DNA from: Pseudomonas sp. Seg1
GTDB lineage: Bacteria; Pseudomonadota; Gammaproteobacteria; Pseudomonadales; Pseudomonadaceae
Direction: 5' to 3'
Assembly (NCBI RefSeq): GCF_018326005.1
Contig: NZ_AP021903.1
Span: 4,187,501 to 4,251,500, forward strand
DNA length: 64,000 nt
The notes under the pieces were generated by a model that worked only from the letters and a program-made list of their open reading frames with translations, had not been told where the DNA came from and ran no database searches. Positions 18,293 through 27,095 of the stretch are shown piece by piece (position 1 is the first letter of the stretch; each line of letters begins with the position of its first letter). A program made the translations under genes and the position numbers.

Positions 18293-19444
18293 ATGACCGT
18301 GGCCAAATCTTCGTTCGACATCAGCGCCAACTTCGACAGCGGCAACATCCAAGTCATCGACATCAGTAATCCGCTCAACCCGGTTCTGGCTATTCGCCCA
18401 GACACCCGCAGCGCGCATTTCCAGTGGTTCCACTTCAAGGCCAGCGGCCTGCATGTCCATCAGGAACACTGGTTTCGCCTGGTCAACGCCAGCCAGTCCT
18501 CCTACAACAAAGCCTGGACCGGCTACCAGGCCGTTGCGTCCTACGACCACGTCAACTGGTTCCGCATACCCACCCAATTCGAAGGTGACAGCCTGCGCTT
18601 CTGCCTCGAAGCCGAGCAGACCCACGCCTGGTTCGCCTACTTCGAACCCTATAGCCGTGGCCGCCACGACTGGCTGATCGAGCAGGCACTGACCAAGGCC
18701 GGCACCGAGTTGCTGGCGACCGGCAAGAGCGTCGAGGGCCGCGACATTCAACTGCTGCGCAAAGGCAGTGGCGCCGAAGGCCAGCGCAAAGTCTGGATCA
18801 TCGCCCAACAGCATCCGGGCGAGCACATGGCCGAATGGTTCATGGAAGGCGTGATCGAGCGTCTGGAAAAACACGACGATCCGGTCTTGAACAAACTGCT
18901 CGCCAGCGCCGACCTTTACCTTGTACCGAACATGAACCCGGACGGCGCTTTCCATGGTCATCTGCGCACCAATGCAATGGGGCAGGATCTGAACCGCGCC
19001 TGGCAGAATGCCAGCCAGGAAGTCAGCCCCGAAGTACTGTTCGTCCAGCAGCAGATGGAAAAGTACGGCGTCGATCTGTTCCTTGACGTACACGGCGATG
19101 AAGAAATCCCTCACGTATTCACCGCTGGTTGCGAGGGCAATCCGGGTTACACGCCACGGATCGAGAAACTCGAAGAGCATTTCCGCAGCCACCTCAAGCG
19201 CACCACCAAGGACTTCCAGACCCAGTACGGCTACACCCGCGACGAACCGGGCCAGGCCAACATGACCCTAGCGTGCAATAGCGTCGGCCAGAAGTATGAC
19301 TGCCTGTCGCTGACCCTGGAAATGCCGTTCAAGGATCACGACGACGCGCCGAACCCGCAAACCGGCTGGTCGGGCAAACGCTCGAAACAACTGGGCAAGG
19401 ACGTGCTGACCACAATCGCCGATATGGTCGATACCCTGCGCTGA
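18293..19444 (+). CDS. M14-family cytosolic carboxypeptidase
   Basis: A 383-residue zinc carboxypeptidase of the M14D (cytosolic carboxypeptidase-like) group. An N-terminal beta domain (1 to about 120) precedes the catalytic domain. Zinc ligands are seen in QQHPGEHMAEW (His and Glu) and FLDVHGDEE (His). A late LTLEMPF supplies the catalytic Glu. There is no signal peptide, so it acts in the cytoplasm. Eukaryotic relatives remove C-terminal glutamates; bacterial substrates are not known to me. A bidirectional hairpin follows the stop. Confidence 0.88.
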   Translation: MTVAKSSFDISANFDSGNIQVIDISNPLNPVLAIRPDTRSAHFQWFHFKASGLHVHQEHWFRLVNASQSSYNKAWTGYQAVASYDHVNWFRIPTQFEGDSLRFCLEAEQTHAWFAYFEPYSRGRHDWLIEQALTKAGTELLATGKSVEGRDIQLLRKGSGAEGQRKVWIIAQQHPGEHMAEWFMEGVIERLEKHDDPVLNKLLASADLYLVPNMNPDGAFHGHLRTNAMGQDLNRAWQNASQEVSPEVLFVQQQMEKYGVDLFLDVHGDEEIPHVFTAGCEGNPGYTPRIEKLEEHFRSHLKRTTKDFQTQYGYTRDEPGQANMTLACNSVGQKYDCLSLTLEMPFKDHDDAPNPQTGWSGKRSKQLGKDVLTTIADMVDTLR

Positions 19445-19462
19445 TCCGCTCCCCTCGCGCCT

Positions 19463-19495
19463 GCAAAAGATCGCAGCTTGTCTGCGATCTTTTGC
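19463..19495. terminator. Hairpin terminator after the carboxypeptidase gene
   Basis: GCAAAAGATCGCA and TGCGATCTTTTGC form a 13-bp stem around a 7-nt loop, with T-rich sequence on both sides. The arms belong to a common Pseudomonas repeat (compare 57085-57156). Confidence 0.75.
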
Positions 19496-19524
19496 TTTGT
19501 GTGGTCCACGGATTCGATTAATCA

Positions 19525-19578
19525 GGTTGCAAAGTGAAACCAAATTACCTACCGTGATTCTGGTTTTAATTTGAAACC
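19525..19578. promoter_or_regulatory. Two operator-like repeats before the MFS gene
   Basis: GGTTGCAAAGTGAAACC (19525-19541) and GGTTTTAATTTGAAACC (19562-19578) are 17-bp imperfect palindromes with the same GGTT...GAAACC frame, 37 bp apart. They lie just before the ribosome site of the MFS gene and look like binding sites of an unlinked repressor. Confidence 0.45.
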
Positions 19579-19594
19579 TAAAAAGGATCCGGGT

Positions 19595-20809
19595 ATGAAA
19601 CCTCAATCACTCAGTAGCAGCGTGGTGCTGCTCTTCGCCGTGGCCTGTGGTCTGGCAGTGGGCAATGTGTATTACGCGCAGCCACTGCTGGATGCCATGG
19701 CCGACGCATTCGCTTTGTCGCCGGCAACCATCGGTATCGTTATCACCCTGACACAGGTGGGTTACGGCGTCGGATTGGTGCTGCTGGTGCCACTCGGCGA
19801 TTTGCTCAACCGACGGCGGTTGATCGTCAGCCAGACGCTGCTATCCGCCGTGGCCCTGTTAATGATCGGACTGGCCCCCAACAGCGTCTGGTTGCTGCTG
19901 GGCATGACACTGACCGGTTTACTCGCCGTGGTGACGCAAGTGCTGGTGGCCTATGCCGCGACCCTGGCGATCCCGGCACAACGGGGACGAGTGGTGGGTG
20001 TGGTCACCAGCGGCATCGTCGTCGGCATCCTGCTGGCGCGTACCGTTGCAGGAGGAATGGCTGATCTGGCCGGATGGCGCGCAATCTATTGGCTGTCGGC
20101 GGGCCTGACGTTGTTGATGGCGTTGCTGTTGCTTCGCGTATTGCCCAAGCATGAAGACCCACAACCGGCGTCGACCTATCGCGCATTGATCACCTCGGTA
20201 TTCGTCCTGTTCAAGGAAGAACCGGTTCTGCGCCAACGCGCGCTGCTCGCCCTGCTGACATTCGCCAGCGCCATGGTGCTGTGGACGCCGATGGTCCTGC
20301 CGCTCGCAGCGCCACCGCTCTCGCTGTCGCACAGCGAAATCGGCCTGTTTGGCCTTGCCGGTGCAGCCGGTGCACTGGCTGCGGCGCGCGCCGGGCACCT
20401 GGCTGATCGTGGTCTGGGCCAATGGGTCAGCGGACTGTCGTTGTTGCTGATGCTCGGTTCGTGGCTGCCGATCGCCCTCACCCAGTCTTCGCTATGGGCG
20501 CTGCTGCTCGGCGTGATCACCCTCGATCTGGGCCTGCAAGCCGTTCACGTGACCAGTCAAAGCATGATCTACAGCGTGCGCCCCGAAGCGCAAAGCCGCC
20601 TCACCGCCGGATATATGCTGTTCTACTCGATCGGTAGCGCCCTGGGCTCAATCGGCTCGACCGCCATGTATGCGTGGGCCGGCTGGACCGCCGTGTGCCT
20701 GCTCGGTGCCGCAATCAACACCGTCGCCCTGCTCTACTGGTGGAAAACCCTGGCGCCACAACCTCGTGGCGAGGGAGCTTGCTCCCTGACCACAGAGGCC
20801 CGGCGTTAA
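19595..20809 (+). CDS. MFS transporter (drug/metabolite efflux type)
   Basis: A 404-residue MFS protein with 12 predicted membrane segments. The N-terminal NVYYAQPLLDAMA and the loop GDLLNRRRLIV (MFS motif A) place it with proton-driven exporters of the YgaY/Bcr-like kind. The start at 19595 follows AAGGAT by 6 bases; the TTG at 19571 overlaps the second operator-like repeat. The last 15 or so codons run through a half REP element (20763-20800), so the natural C terminus may have been altered by REP insertion. Confidence 0.87.
   Translation: MKPQSLSSSVVLLFAVACGLAVGNVYYAQPLLDAMADAFALSPATIGIVITLTQVGYGVGLVLLVPLGDLLNRRRLIVSQTLLSAVALLMIGLAPNSVWLLLGMTLTGLLAVVTQVLVAYAATLAIPAQRGRVVGVVTSGIVVGILLARTVAGGMADLAGWRAIYWLSAGLTLLMALLLLRVLPKHEDPQPASTYRALITSVFVLFKEEPVLRQRALLALLTFASAMVLWTPMVLPLAAPPLSLSHSEIGLFGLAGAAGALAAARAGHLADRGLGQWVSGLSLLLMLGSWLPIALTQSSLWALLLGVITLDLGLQAVHVTSQSMIYSVRPEAQSRLTAGYMLFYSIGSALGSIGSTAMYAWAGWTAVCLLGAAINTVALLYWWKTLAPQPRGEGACSLTTEARR
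20763..20800. repeat. Single REP-like element inside the MFS 3' end
   Basis: CGTGGCGAGGGAGCTTGCTC is the left arm of the family also seen at 31.4 and 37.4 kb. Here it is translated as the last residues of the MFS protein. Confidence 0.7.
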
Positions 20810-21351
20810 TCGCGATCACGCCCGCGCAACATGCTGTCGAGCACTTCGTCGCGGCGCACCCAGCCGTGAAACAGCGCCGCCGCCAAGTGCAGCAGCACCG
20901 TCAGGAACAACAGGTAGGCCAGATAACCATGAGCCTTGCGCAGCAGCGCAAACAGCTGCGCATCCGCCGGCACAATCGACGGCAATTGCAGCGAACTGCT
21001 GAGCATGACGGGCTCGCCCGACGCGCTGATCATCGCCCAGCCGAGCAACGGCAGCGCCAGCATCAGCGCGTACAGCAAGACGTGCGAAGCCTTCGCCGCC
21101 AGTACCTGCCAGTCCGGCAGGTCTGCCGGCAGCGGTGGCTGGCGAGTCGAGAAACGCACCAGCAGGCGCACGATCACCAGCGCAAGAATCGCAATCCCCA
21201 ACGGCTTGTGCAGGTGGATCAGCCATTCATGCCGTTCTGACACCGAGGTGACCATTCCGGCCCCGATAAACAGCATCGCAATGATCATCAGCGCCATCAG
21301 CCAGTGCAGCAACCGCGCCAGCAGCGCGAAATGAGTCGGTTGAGTTCTCAT
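20806..21351 (-). CDS. Cytochrome b561
   Basis: A 181-residue, four-helix di-heme membrane protein of the bacterial b561 type. Histidines in LARLLHWLMA, IHLHKPLG and the later helices can bind b haemes. It would move electrons from the quinone pool across the inner membrane. Its start overlaps the catalase stop by ATGA (21348-21351), so the two are translationally coupled and likely form one redox unit. Confidence 0.9.
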   Translation of the reverse strand: MRTQPTHFALLARLLHWLMALMIIAMLFIGAGMVTSVSERHEWLIHLHKPLGIAILALVIVRLLVRFSTRQPPLPADLPDWQVLAAKASHVLLYALMLALPLLGWAMISASGEPVMLSSSLQLPSIVPADAQLFALLRKAHGYLAYLLFLTVLLHLAAALFHGWVRRDEVLDSMLRGRDRD

Positions 21352-22454
21352 TGACGAGCCTCCTGTTTGGCGGCGGGCAACTGGCTGACTTCGCTGGTAC
21401 GGCGCAGATAGGAATCGGCGTAGCCGGCCGAACGCGCGGCTAGCAACGGGTCGTCGGTACCTTGAATCCCGGCTGGCAGCACCAGCGGGTCATAGTTGAT
21501 GTCGCGGCACTCGCCACTGAGTTGCGGCTGGGTCTTTTCCAGCACCAACGTGCCGGCGTTCAACACCTTGCGCCCGGCGGGCCAGGTTTTGCTGGCATCG
21601 TTTACCGGGTCATCGGCGTCCGCCAGGGTGATGTTCAGCTGAAAACGCAGCGGCGCAGCGGCCAAGCGTTGCACCAAGTCTTTTTCCAGAAAATCTGCGC
21701 CCTCAGGTGCACTGGCACCGGCCGCGTCTTGCGCCAACGGCGTCATGCTCCAGCGCACCGCCTGCTTTTTGCCGCTGGCGTCGACCAGGTAGAACGCGTT
21801 GACGCTGTTATAGGTTTCGGTGGCATAACTGGCGGACGGTTTTGCAGTCTTGACCCACGTCAGAAACGGCACGGCTTCCGGGTGAGAGGCGAAGAACGCC
21901 GGAACCTTCGCCGGGTCAGGCTTACCCGTGGCCGGATCCGGCGACTGCGCCTGCTGCAATTGATAGAACGCCTCAGGCGTGCCAACCGGGAACACCGGCA
22001 TGCTGTTCATCCCGGTGCGCCATTGCTGCCCATTGGCCTGGGTAAATCGCAGCGCCAGACTGCGGATCGGCACGCTGCTGTCCGGCGCATAAGGATTGCC
22101 CGCCGGCAACGCAAAACGCCCGACCACCGGAGTGCGTGGCTCGTTGAACACCTGCGCGGTGGAGAACACCCGCGCCTCGCCACTGCTCTCGAAATGCCCG
22201 ATCACGCACACACCTTTGGCGTGATTGCGGCGAAAGCCCGGGTGGACGCCGTTGTTCTTTTCCAGTACATCGACCAGCGCCTTGGGCGTCAGACGCTGTG
22301 GGTCAAAGTTACCGTGAACGTAGGCAAACGCTCCGGCCACCGCAGCGACTACCACAGCAATGCCGCCCAGACGCAGAATCAGGCTCGCCGCACTCAATGG
22401 CGGGCGTTGCGGCCCGCCGGGCCTCTTGATATCGGGTGAGATGCGATCAACCAT
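21348..22454 (-). CDS. Catalase-family (SrpA-like) haem peroxidase, membrane-anchored
   Basis: A 368-residue catalase-fold protein of the small SrpA type. An N-terminal membrane anchor (about 30-50) exports the haem domain to the periplasm. The distal His lies in FRRNHAKG. A proximal RxxxY motif is visible as RSAGY near the C terminus. The start at 22454 has GGAG seven bases upstream; a start at 22472 is less likely. The coupled cytochrome b561 suggests peroxide reduction with electrons from the membrane. An ECF-type promoter lies just upstream. Confidence 0.88.
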   Translation of the reverse strand: MVDRISPDIKRPGGPQRPPLSAASLILRLGGIAVVVAAVAGAFAYVHGNFDPQRLTPKALVDVLEKNNGVHPGFRRNHAKGVCVIGHFESSGEARVFSTAQVFNEPRTPVVGRFALPAGNPYAPDSSVPIRSLALRFTQANGQQWRTGMNSMPVFPVGTPEAFYQLQQAQSPDPATGKPDPAKVPAFFASHPEAVPFLTWVKTAKPSASYATETYNSVNAFYLVDASGKKQAVRWSMTPLAQDAAGASAPEGADFLEKDLVQRLAAAPLRFQLNITLADADDPVNDASKTWPAGRKVLNAGTLVLEKTQPQLSGECRDINYDPLVLPAGIQGTDDPLLAARSAGYADSYLRRTSEVSQLPAAKQEARQ

Positions 22455-22495
22455 GAAAGACTCCAGGGCCAATGGCCATAGGGAAAGGTGCTATG

Positions 22496-22522
22496 AGACG
22501 CACGCCTCGTAGGTTTATTCCC
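22496..22522 (-). promoter_or_regulatory. ECF-sigma promoter of the catalase/cytochrome b561 operon
   Basis: On the minus strand GGAAT (22521-22517), 16 bp, then CGTCT (22500-22496) has the same sequence and spacing as the element before the ECF sigma gene at 26507-26532; the -35 continues as GGAATAA in both. It predicts a start near 22490 and a 5' leader of about 36 nt. Confidence 0.75.
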
Positions 22523-22575
22523 TTTGAACTGTAGTTTCTTTCACCGCACTACGTGTGACGCTGCGTTTGAGTAAT

Positions 22576-23346
22576 TTAAACATGCTCGAATCGGGGTTCA
22601 CGCTTCTCCAGAAACGCCTGCATTCCCTCTTTCTGCCCGGGGGTGGCAAACAAGCCATGAAATACCCGACGCTCAAACAATATGCCTTCGCGCAGTGCTA
22701 ATTCCTGCGCACGATCTACCGCTTCGCGGGCAGCCGCCGTCGCCGCGCCTGAAAATCCGGCAATCCGCTGCGCAACCGCCAGTGCCTGTTCGAGCAATTG
22801 ATCGGTGGCCGTTACACGCGACACCAGTCCCGCCTGTTCGGCCTCCCTGGCGTTGATAGAACGTCCGGTGAGAATCATGTCCATGGCTTTTGCCCGACCT
22901 ATTGCGCGCGTCAACCGTTGAGTTCCGCCCATGCCCGGCATTACACCCAGGGTAATTTCCGGCAACGCAAACTTCGCCGATTCAGCCGCGATGATCACAT
23001 CACACATCATCGCCAACTCACAGCCACCGCCATAGGCAAAACCCGCGACGGCTGCCACCTTCGGCGTCCGGAATCCGGTGAAAGCATCCCAGCCGGCAAA
23101 GTAATCCTCCTGGATCATTTCCACGCAGGATTTCGCATACATTTCCTTGATATCGGCGCCCGCGGCAAAGTACTCCTTCGTACCGGTAATCACGAAACAA
23201 CCCACATCCGGATCAGCATCCAGCCCACGAAGCGTATCCAACAGCTCCTGCATCATCTGCGTACTCAGGGCATTTCGGGCTTGCGGGCGATTCAGCCGGA
23301 TCAGCACAACCCGGCCCAGTCGTTCAATCAGTAGATTCATGTTCAT
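22576..23346 (-). CDS. Enoyl-CoA hydratase/isomerase family protein
   Basis: A 256-residue crotonase. Both catalytic glutamates of true hydratases are present, in GGGCELAMMCD and in ALPEITLGVMPG; the oxyanion loop is FAAGADIKEM. Length is that of FadB1/PaaF-type enzymes. It lies 46 bp after the flavoreductase gene and is probably the last gene of the adenylation operon, so its natural substrate may be unrelated to beta-oxidation. A second ATG two codons in is an alternative start. Confidence 0.88.
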   Translation of the reverse strand: MNMNLLIERLGRVVLIRLNRPQARNALSTQMMQELLDTLRGLDADPDVGCFVITGTKEYFAAGADIKEMYAKSCVEMIQEDYFAGWDAFTGFRTPKVAAVAGFAYGGGCELAMMCDVIIAAESAKFALPEITLGVMPGMGGTQRLTRAIGRAKAMDMILTGRSINAREAEQAGLVSRVTATDQLLEQALAVAQRIAGFSGAATAAAREAVDRAQELALREGILFERRVFHGLFATPGQKEGMQAFLEKREPRFEHV

Positions 23347-23392
23347 CTCATTTCTTGAAAATAGTGCCTGTCAGAAAAACTTCGCAGCCTTG

Positions 23393-24727
23393 TCAGGAAT
23401 CCCAGATAGCGCCGTAGGCCGGTATGCCCCGAGCTTCCATTTCCTCGACCACGCGCTCAGTCAATGTCTGATTGGAGATGCAAATGACCGCTTCAGCGCC
23501 GAACGACTGTACGGCGGTATAAGCCAGGGTCACCAGATCGGGTTTTCCCCGCACGTCCGTGTCCCAGATCAGGGCGTCAGGCTGGGCTTCGAGGATTTCG
23601 TCCACCAGCGGATCGCCGTAGGTGGCTCTCGGACTGCGAGTCGACCAGATCAAGCGTATGGGCACTTGTCTGGCCAACAGATGTGGCAGCACCGGCCCGA
23701 TACCGCTGCCGGTGGCGATATACACCACCGATTTGAACAGCGTTTCAATGTGCGCCACGCCGGCGGTGGTAATGCCCTTGACCCAAACATGCGTTGGCGC
23801 CTGCTCGATAAAAGCACCGGTCCAGTCGCCGGCACGGGAAATAATCAGTCGGAAACCGTCCTGCCCCGGCGCAGGAATATTGGCGAAGGAATGCCATTCC
23901 CACAGCGGATTACGGCTGATGGCCGTCGCGGACCCGGCAAACGGTGTGTGGTGACTGAAGTGGGCAATCACTGCATGTGACGAAGGCCGAACCAGACTGA
24001 CCGGCACTTTTCGCAAATGCAGCCAGGGCAACGCGATGCTGAACGTCACCAGCAGCAACACCCAGAACGAGGCAGACACAGAAAGAACGTCCATCATCGC
24101 CGCCGTCGGATTCTGCTCTCGGGTAGACACCAGCGTCATCGCCCAGAACATCGCGAGCGCAGCCCATCCGGCAAAACGGTGAGTTCGTTCGAATGCATTG
24201 TGGAATCGCCCGCGAATGGCCGGCATGGCCATGATTGCCACCAGCAACATTAACCCTAGCAGCCCGCCATTCAGTCCGATCAAGGTCAGCGAAACACCGC
24301 CCGGCCCCTGAAAGCGCTGCCAGAGCATCGAACCGAACAACAACGCAAACCACGCAATCGCAGCCATCGCCCCACCGCTGTGCAGCCCGCCGAAGTGGAA
24401 GACCTTGGCCAGCGTTCGCCGAATCGCCAGCGGCCAGCTGGTGGGCGCCCGGGTAGCCAGCCAGAACAACAGATTGATGAGGTACTGCTGACGAATCAGT
24501 ATGGCCAACGACAGGTTAGCCACCACCAGCCCGGACAGCGTCTGCAAATCCGCACCGGCGGTCGCCCACCATTGTCCGACCTTGATGCCGTAAACCAGCA
24601 CGGCGATGTTGCAGGCCAGCACCAGCACCACCAGACGATTGTAATGCGAGAACATCGGCAGCGTTCCCAGGCGCCGCCAGAGCACCCGTCGAGCAGGTAA
24701 AACGATGTTCAAATCAGGCCCGCTCAT
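23393..24727 (-). CDS. Membrane flavoreductase (ferric-reductase/TmpA-like)
   Basis: A 444-residue integral membrane protein. About six membrane helices (25-260) carry histidines in VFHFGGLHSGG and FERTHRFAG that could bind haem. A cytoplasmic ferredoxin-reductase-like domain (about 270-444) contains EWHSFANIPAP (FAD region) and ATGSGIGPVL (nucleotide-binding glycine loop). I recall resemblance to fungal TmpA-type flavoproteins that pair with NRPS-like adenylation enzymes. The start at 24727 overlaps the adenylation-gene stop by four bases (ATGA). The electron acceptor is unknown. Confidence 0.75.
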   Translation of the reverse strand: MSGPDLNIVLPARRVLWRRLGTLPMFSHYNRLVVLVLACNIAVLVYGIKVGQWWATAGADLQTLSGLVVANLSLAILIRQQYLINLLFWLATRAPTSWPLAIRRTLAKVFHFGGLHSGGAMAAIAWFALLFGSMLWQRFQGPGGVSLTLIGLNGGLLGLMLLVAIMAMPAIRGRFHNAFERTHRFAGWAALAMFWAMTLVSTREQNPTAAMMDVLSVSASFWVLLLVTFSIALPWLHLRKVPVSLVRPSSHAVIAHFSHHTPFAGSATAISRNPLWEWHSFANIPAPGQDGFRLIISRAGDWTGAFIEQAPTHVWVKGITTAGVAHIETLFKSVVYIATGSGIGPVLPHLLARQVPIRLIWSTRSPRATYGDPLVDEILEAQPDALIWDTDVRGKPDLVTLAYTAVQSFGAEAVICISNQTLTERVVEEMEARGIPAYGAIWDS

Positions 24728-26319
24728 GCCTTCACCTGAGCATCGACGCCCGCATTTGACGCCTGATGCGCCACAGCCCACTCGAGTAGTAATCGCTTGT
24801 CGATTTTGCCCCGGGACGTCAGCGGAATCTCATCCACAGCGAGAATCAGCGAGGGCACACAATAATAGGCAAGCCGTGCTTCACAGCAGACTCGCGCCGC
24901 ATCGACGTCAGTTCTGGCGGGATAGACGAAGGCTACCAGTTGACGATTATCGAGCTTCAGTGTGACCGCGCGTTCACAGTTCGGCGCAGACTCCAGGACC
25001 GCAGACACCGAGTCGAGCTCAACCCGAAAGCCCCTGACCTTTACCTGATCATCGACACGTCCCAGGTGCTCAAGCTCACCGTCTGCCGTCCAGCGCCCCA
25101 GATCGCGGGTCCGGAACATCACGCGCCCCTGGCCCAGAAATGGGTCGGGCCGATAACGCTCACGGGTCAGTTGAGCATTGCCCAGATAACCCGCCGTCAC
25201 GCAATCGCCGCCCGCCCACATCTCGCCCTGCTCACCCGGCTCGCAAAGTTGCCCTGCTTCATCGAGCACATACACCGTGTTGTTGGGCGTCGGCTTGCCA
25301 ATCGTCAGTGCTCCCGAGCCCCGATAGTGCTGCATGGTATTGACGATCGTGGTTTCCGTCGGCCCACACGCATTGTAAAACGTGCAAATCGCTGCCCAGC
25401 GATCCGCCAACGGCTGTGGGCAAGGCTCACCCGCCAAAGCGACCACTTTCACTTGGCCACAACGAGCGGGGTCAAGCGTGGCAAGAATCGACGGAGTCGC
25501 GATTAACACGTCACACTGTTCAGCGGTCTGCGCGATGTCTTTGCCTCGGATCATGAGCGTCGCACCGTGAGCCAGACACCCCAGCACTTCCCAGGCCGCC
25601 ATATCGAACGCGATGTTGAGGATCTGACCGACTTTCAACCCCGGTCGCATGCCGAGATTGCCGGGCTCGGTCAGCAGAATGTTGCAGACGTTGCGCTGAG
25701 TCACACGTACGCCATTGGGCAGTCCGGTGGTGCCCGACGTAAACAATACAAAACACAGTGAGTCAGCTGATGATGTTGCGCCAAAAGTATTCAGTTCGTC
25801 CGCGGCGACACTGGCGACACGGATGAATTCATCCAGGTGGATGCAGTGTTGTGCCGCGGCCAGCGGAATCGCCGGCGCCAGTTCGGATAGCGTCAGGACT
25901 ACCCGCACCTGGGCGACGTCCATGATGTGGCGTAATTGCGCAGCGGGGGTAATACCCACATGCTGCGGAATATAGGCGGCCCCGACTTTCAGCGTGGCCA
26001 GCATGCCCACCAGCATCGGAATCGACCTTTCGACGAACAGTCCCAAATGGTCGCCCGGTAACACGCCTTGTTTGAGCAAAACTGCGGCGAGTCGATTAGC
26101 CTGGCGGTTCAGTTCGCCGTAGGTGATGGAATGGCCCTGATGCCGAGCGGCGACAGCCTGAGGCCGGGCAAGGGCTTGTGCTTCGATTGCGCGATGAATC
26201 AACCTCGCGTCAGGCTCGACTTTTGGGCCGCAGCCAAAGCGCTGCCATGGGTTGGACTGAACTTTCAACCGGGAATCGAAGCCCCGTGTCGACCGGTTAG
26301 TTATCGCGAACGCATTCAT
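24724..26319 (-). CDS. Stand-alone NRPS-type adenylation enzyme
   Basis: A 531-residue adenylation enzyme with the core motifs of NRPS A domains in order: TSGTTGLPNGV (A3, with Asn for the usual Lys), NIAFDMAAWE (A4), NACGPTETT (A5), GDCVTAGYLG (A6), RTRDLGRW (A7), GRVDDQVKVRGFRVEL (A8) and SRGKIDK with the A10 lysine. The Asp and Trp of FDMAAW match the amino-acid-binding Asp235/Trp239 positions of GrsA, so an alpha-amino acid is the likely substrate. No carrier domain follows; the protein ends about 25 residues after A10. It is coupled to the flavoreductase gene by an ATGA overlap. Confidence 0.85.
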   Translation of the reverse strand: MNAFAITNRSTRGFDSRLKVQSNPWQRFGCGPKVEPDARLIHRAIEAQALARPQAVAARHQGHSITYGELNRQANRLAAVLLKQGVLPGDHLGLFVERSIPMLVGMLATLKVGAAYIPQHVGITPAAQLRHIMDVAQVRVVLTLSELAPAIPLAAAQHCIHLDEFIRVASVAADELNTFGATSSADSLCFVLFTSGTTGLPNGVRVTQRNVCNILLTEPGNLGMRPGLKVGQILNIAFDMAAWEVLGCLAHGATLMIRGKDIAQTAEQCDVLIATPSILATLDPARCGQVKVVALAGEPCPQPLADRWAAICTFYNACGPTETTIVNTMQHYRGSGALTIGKPTPNNTVYVLDEAGQLCEPGEQGEMWAGGDCVTAGYLGNAQLTRERYRPDPFLGQGRVMFRTRDLGRWTADGELEHLGRVDDQVKVRGFRVELDSVSAVLESAPNCERAVTLKLDNRQLVAFVYPARTDVDAARVCCEARLAYYCVPSLILAVDEIPLTSRGKIDKRLLLEWAVAHQASNAGVDAQVKA

Positions 26320-26506
26320 TGGAAATTCCCTTTTCTGATTTCAACCATTTTCTGGTCACGTCCGTCATCGGTGGCCTTGGCTGCACCGGTAGAAAAACGC
26401 GCCTTTCAAATGTGTTGAGCAGGGAAATTGAAATCCATTACATGGACTACAACTCGCGGAGAGCCGTCATACAAAACGAAGGATAAAAACTTACAGCTAC
26501 GAGGAT

Positions 26507-26532
26507 GGAATAAGCTTCGCTGAGGGGCGTCT
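26507..26532 (+). promoter_or_regulatory. Autoregulatory ECF-type promoter of the sigma/anti-sigma operon
   Basis: GGAAT (26507-26511), 16 bp, CGTCT (26528-26532) duplicates the promoter before the catalase operon. ECF sigma genes commonly transcribe themselves from such a promoter. The predicted start is near 26539, giving a leader of about 50 nt. Confidence 0.72.
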
Positions 26533-26588
26533 TCCTTCTCAACACTGTCTTTCTGGCTCAGGGTATTGCCTTCGATGAAAACCTCGGC

Positions 26589-27095
26589 ATGAACGCACTC
26601 GATGAACAACTGCGTGAGCTGATCCCCAGATTGCGCCGCTTTGCCGTGTCACTGACACGCAACAGCAGCAGCGCCGACGATCTGGTGCAGGCGAGTCTGG
26701 AGCGCGCCCTGTCGGGTTGGGGCGACAAGCGCGCCGACGGCGATTTGCGTGCATGGCTGTTCGCGATCCTGTACCGCCAGTTTCTCGATGCCCATCGTCG
26801 TTCGCGCCGCTATGCGCGGATGCTCGAATTCTTCACCGGTCGCGACGATGCCGAACCTTCGGTGGAGCGCACCGTCATCGCCCAGTCGACCCTGCAAGCC
26901 TTCGACCGACTGCCCACCGAGCAGCGTGCCCTGCTGCTGATGGTCTCGGTCGAAGGCCTTTCCTACAAAGAGGTCGCCGAGATCCTTGGCGCCCCGATCG
27001 GCACCGTGATGTCGCGCCTGTCCCGCGCCCGCCAGGCCTTGCGCCAACTCAGCGACGGCGAAATCAGCAGTCCTTCTTTGCGGATACTCAAATGA
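26589..27095 (+). CDS. ECF-type RNA polymerase sigma factor
   Basis: A 168-residue sigma-70-family protein with region 2 (about 8-75, DDLVQASLERAL and AWLFAILYRQFLDAHR) and region 4 (about 105-158, LSYKEVAEILGAPIGTVMSRLSRAR), and none of regions 1 or 3. It overlaps the anti-sigma gene by ATGA. From its promoter match it probably controls the catalase/b561 operon 4 kb away. No strong Shine-Dalgarno precedes the start at 26589. Confidence 0.93.
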   Translation: MNALDEQLRELIPRLRRFAVSLTRNSSSADDLVQASLERALSGWGDKRADGDLRAWLFAILYRQFLDAHRRSRRYARMLEFFTGRDDAEPSVERTVIAQSTLQAFDRLPTEQRALLLMVSVEGLSYKEVAEILGAPIGTVMSRLSRARQALRQLSDGEISSPSLRILK

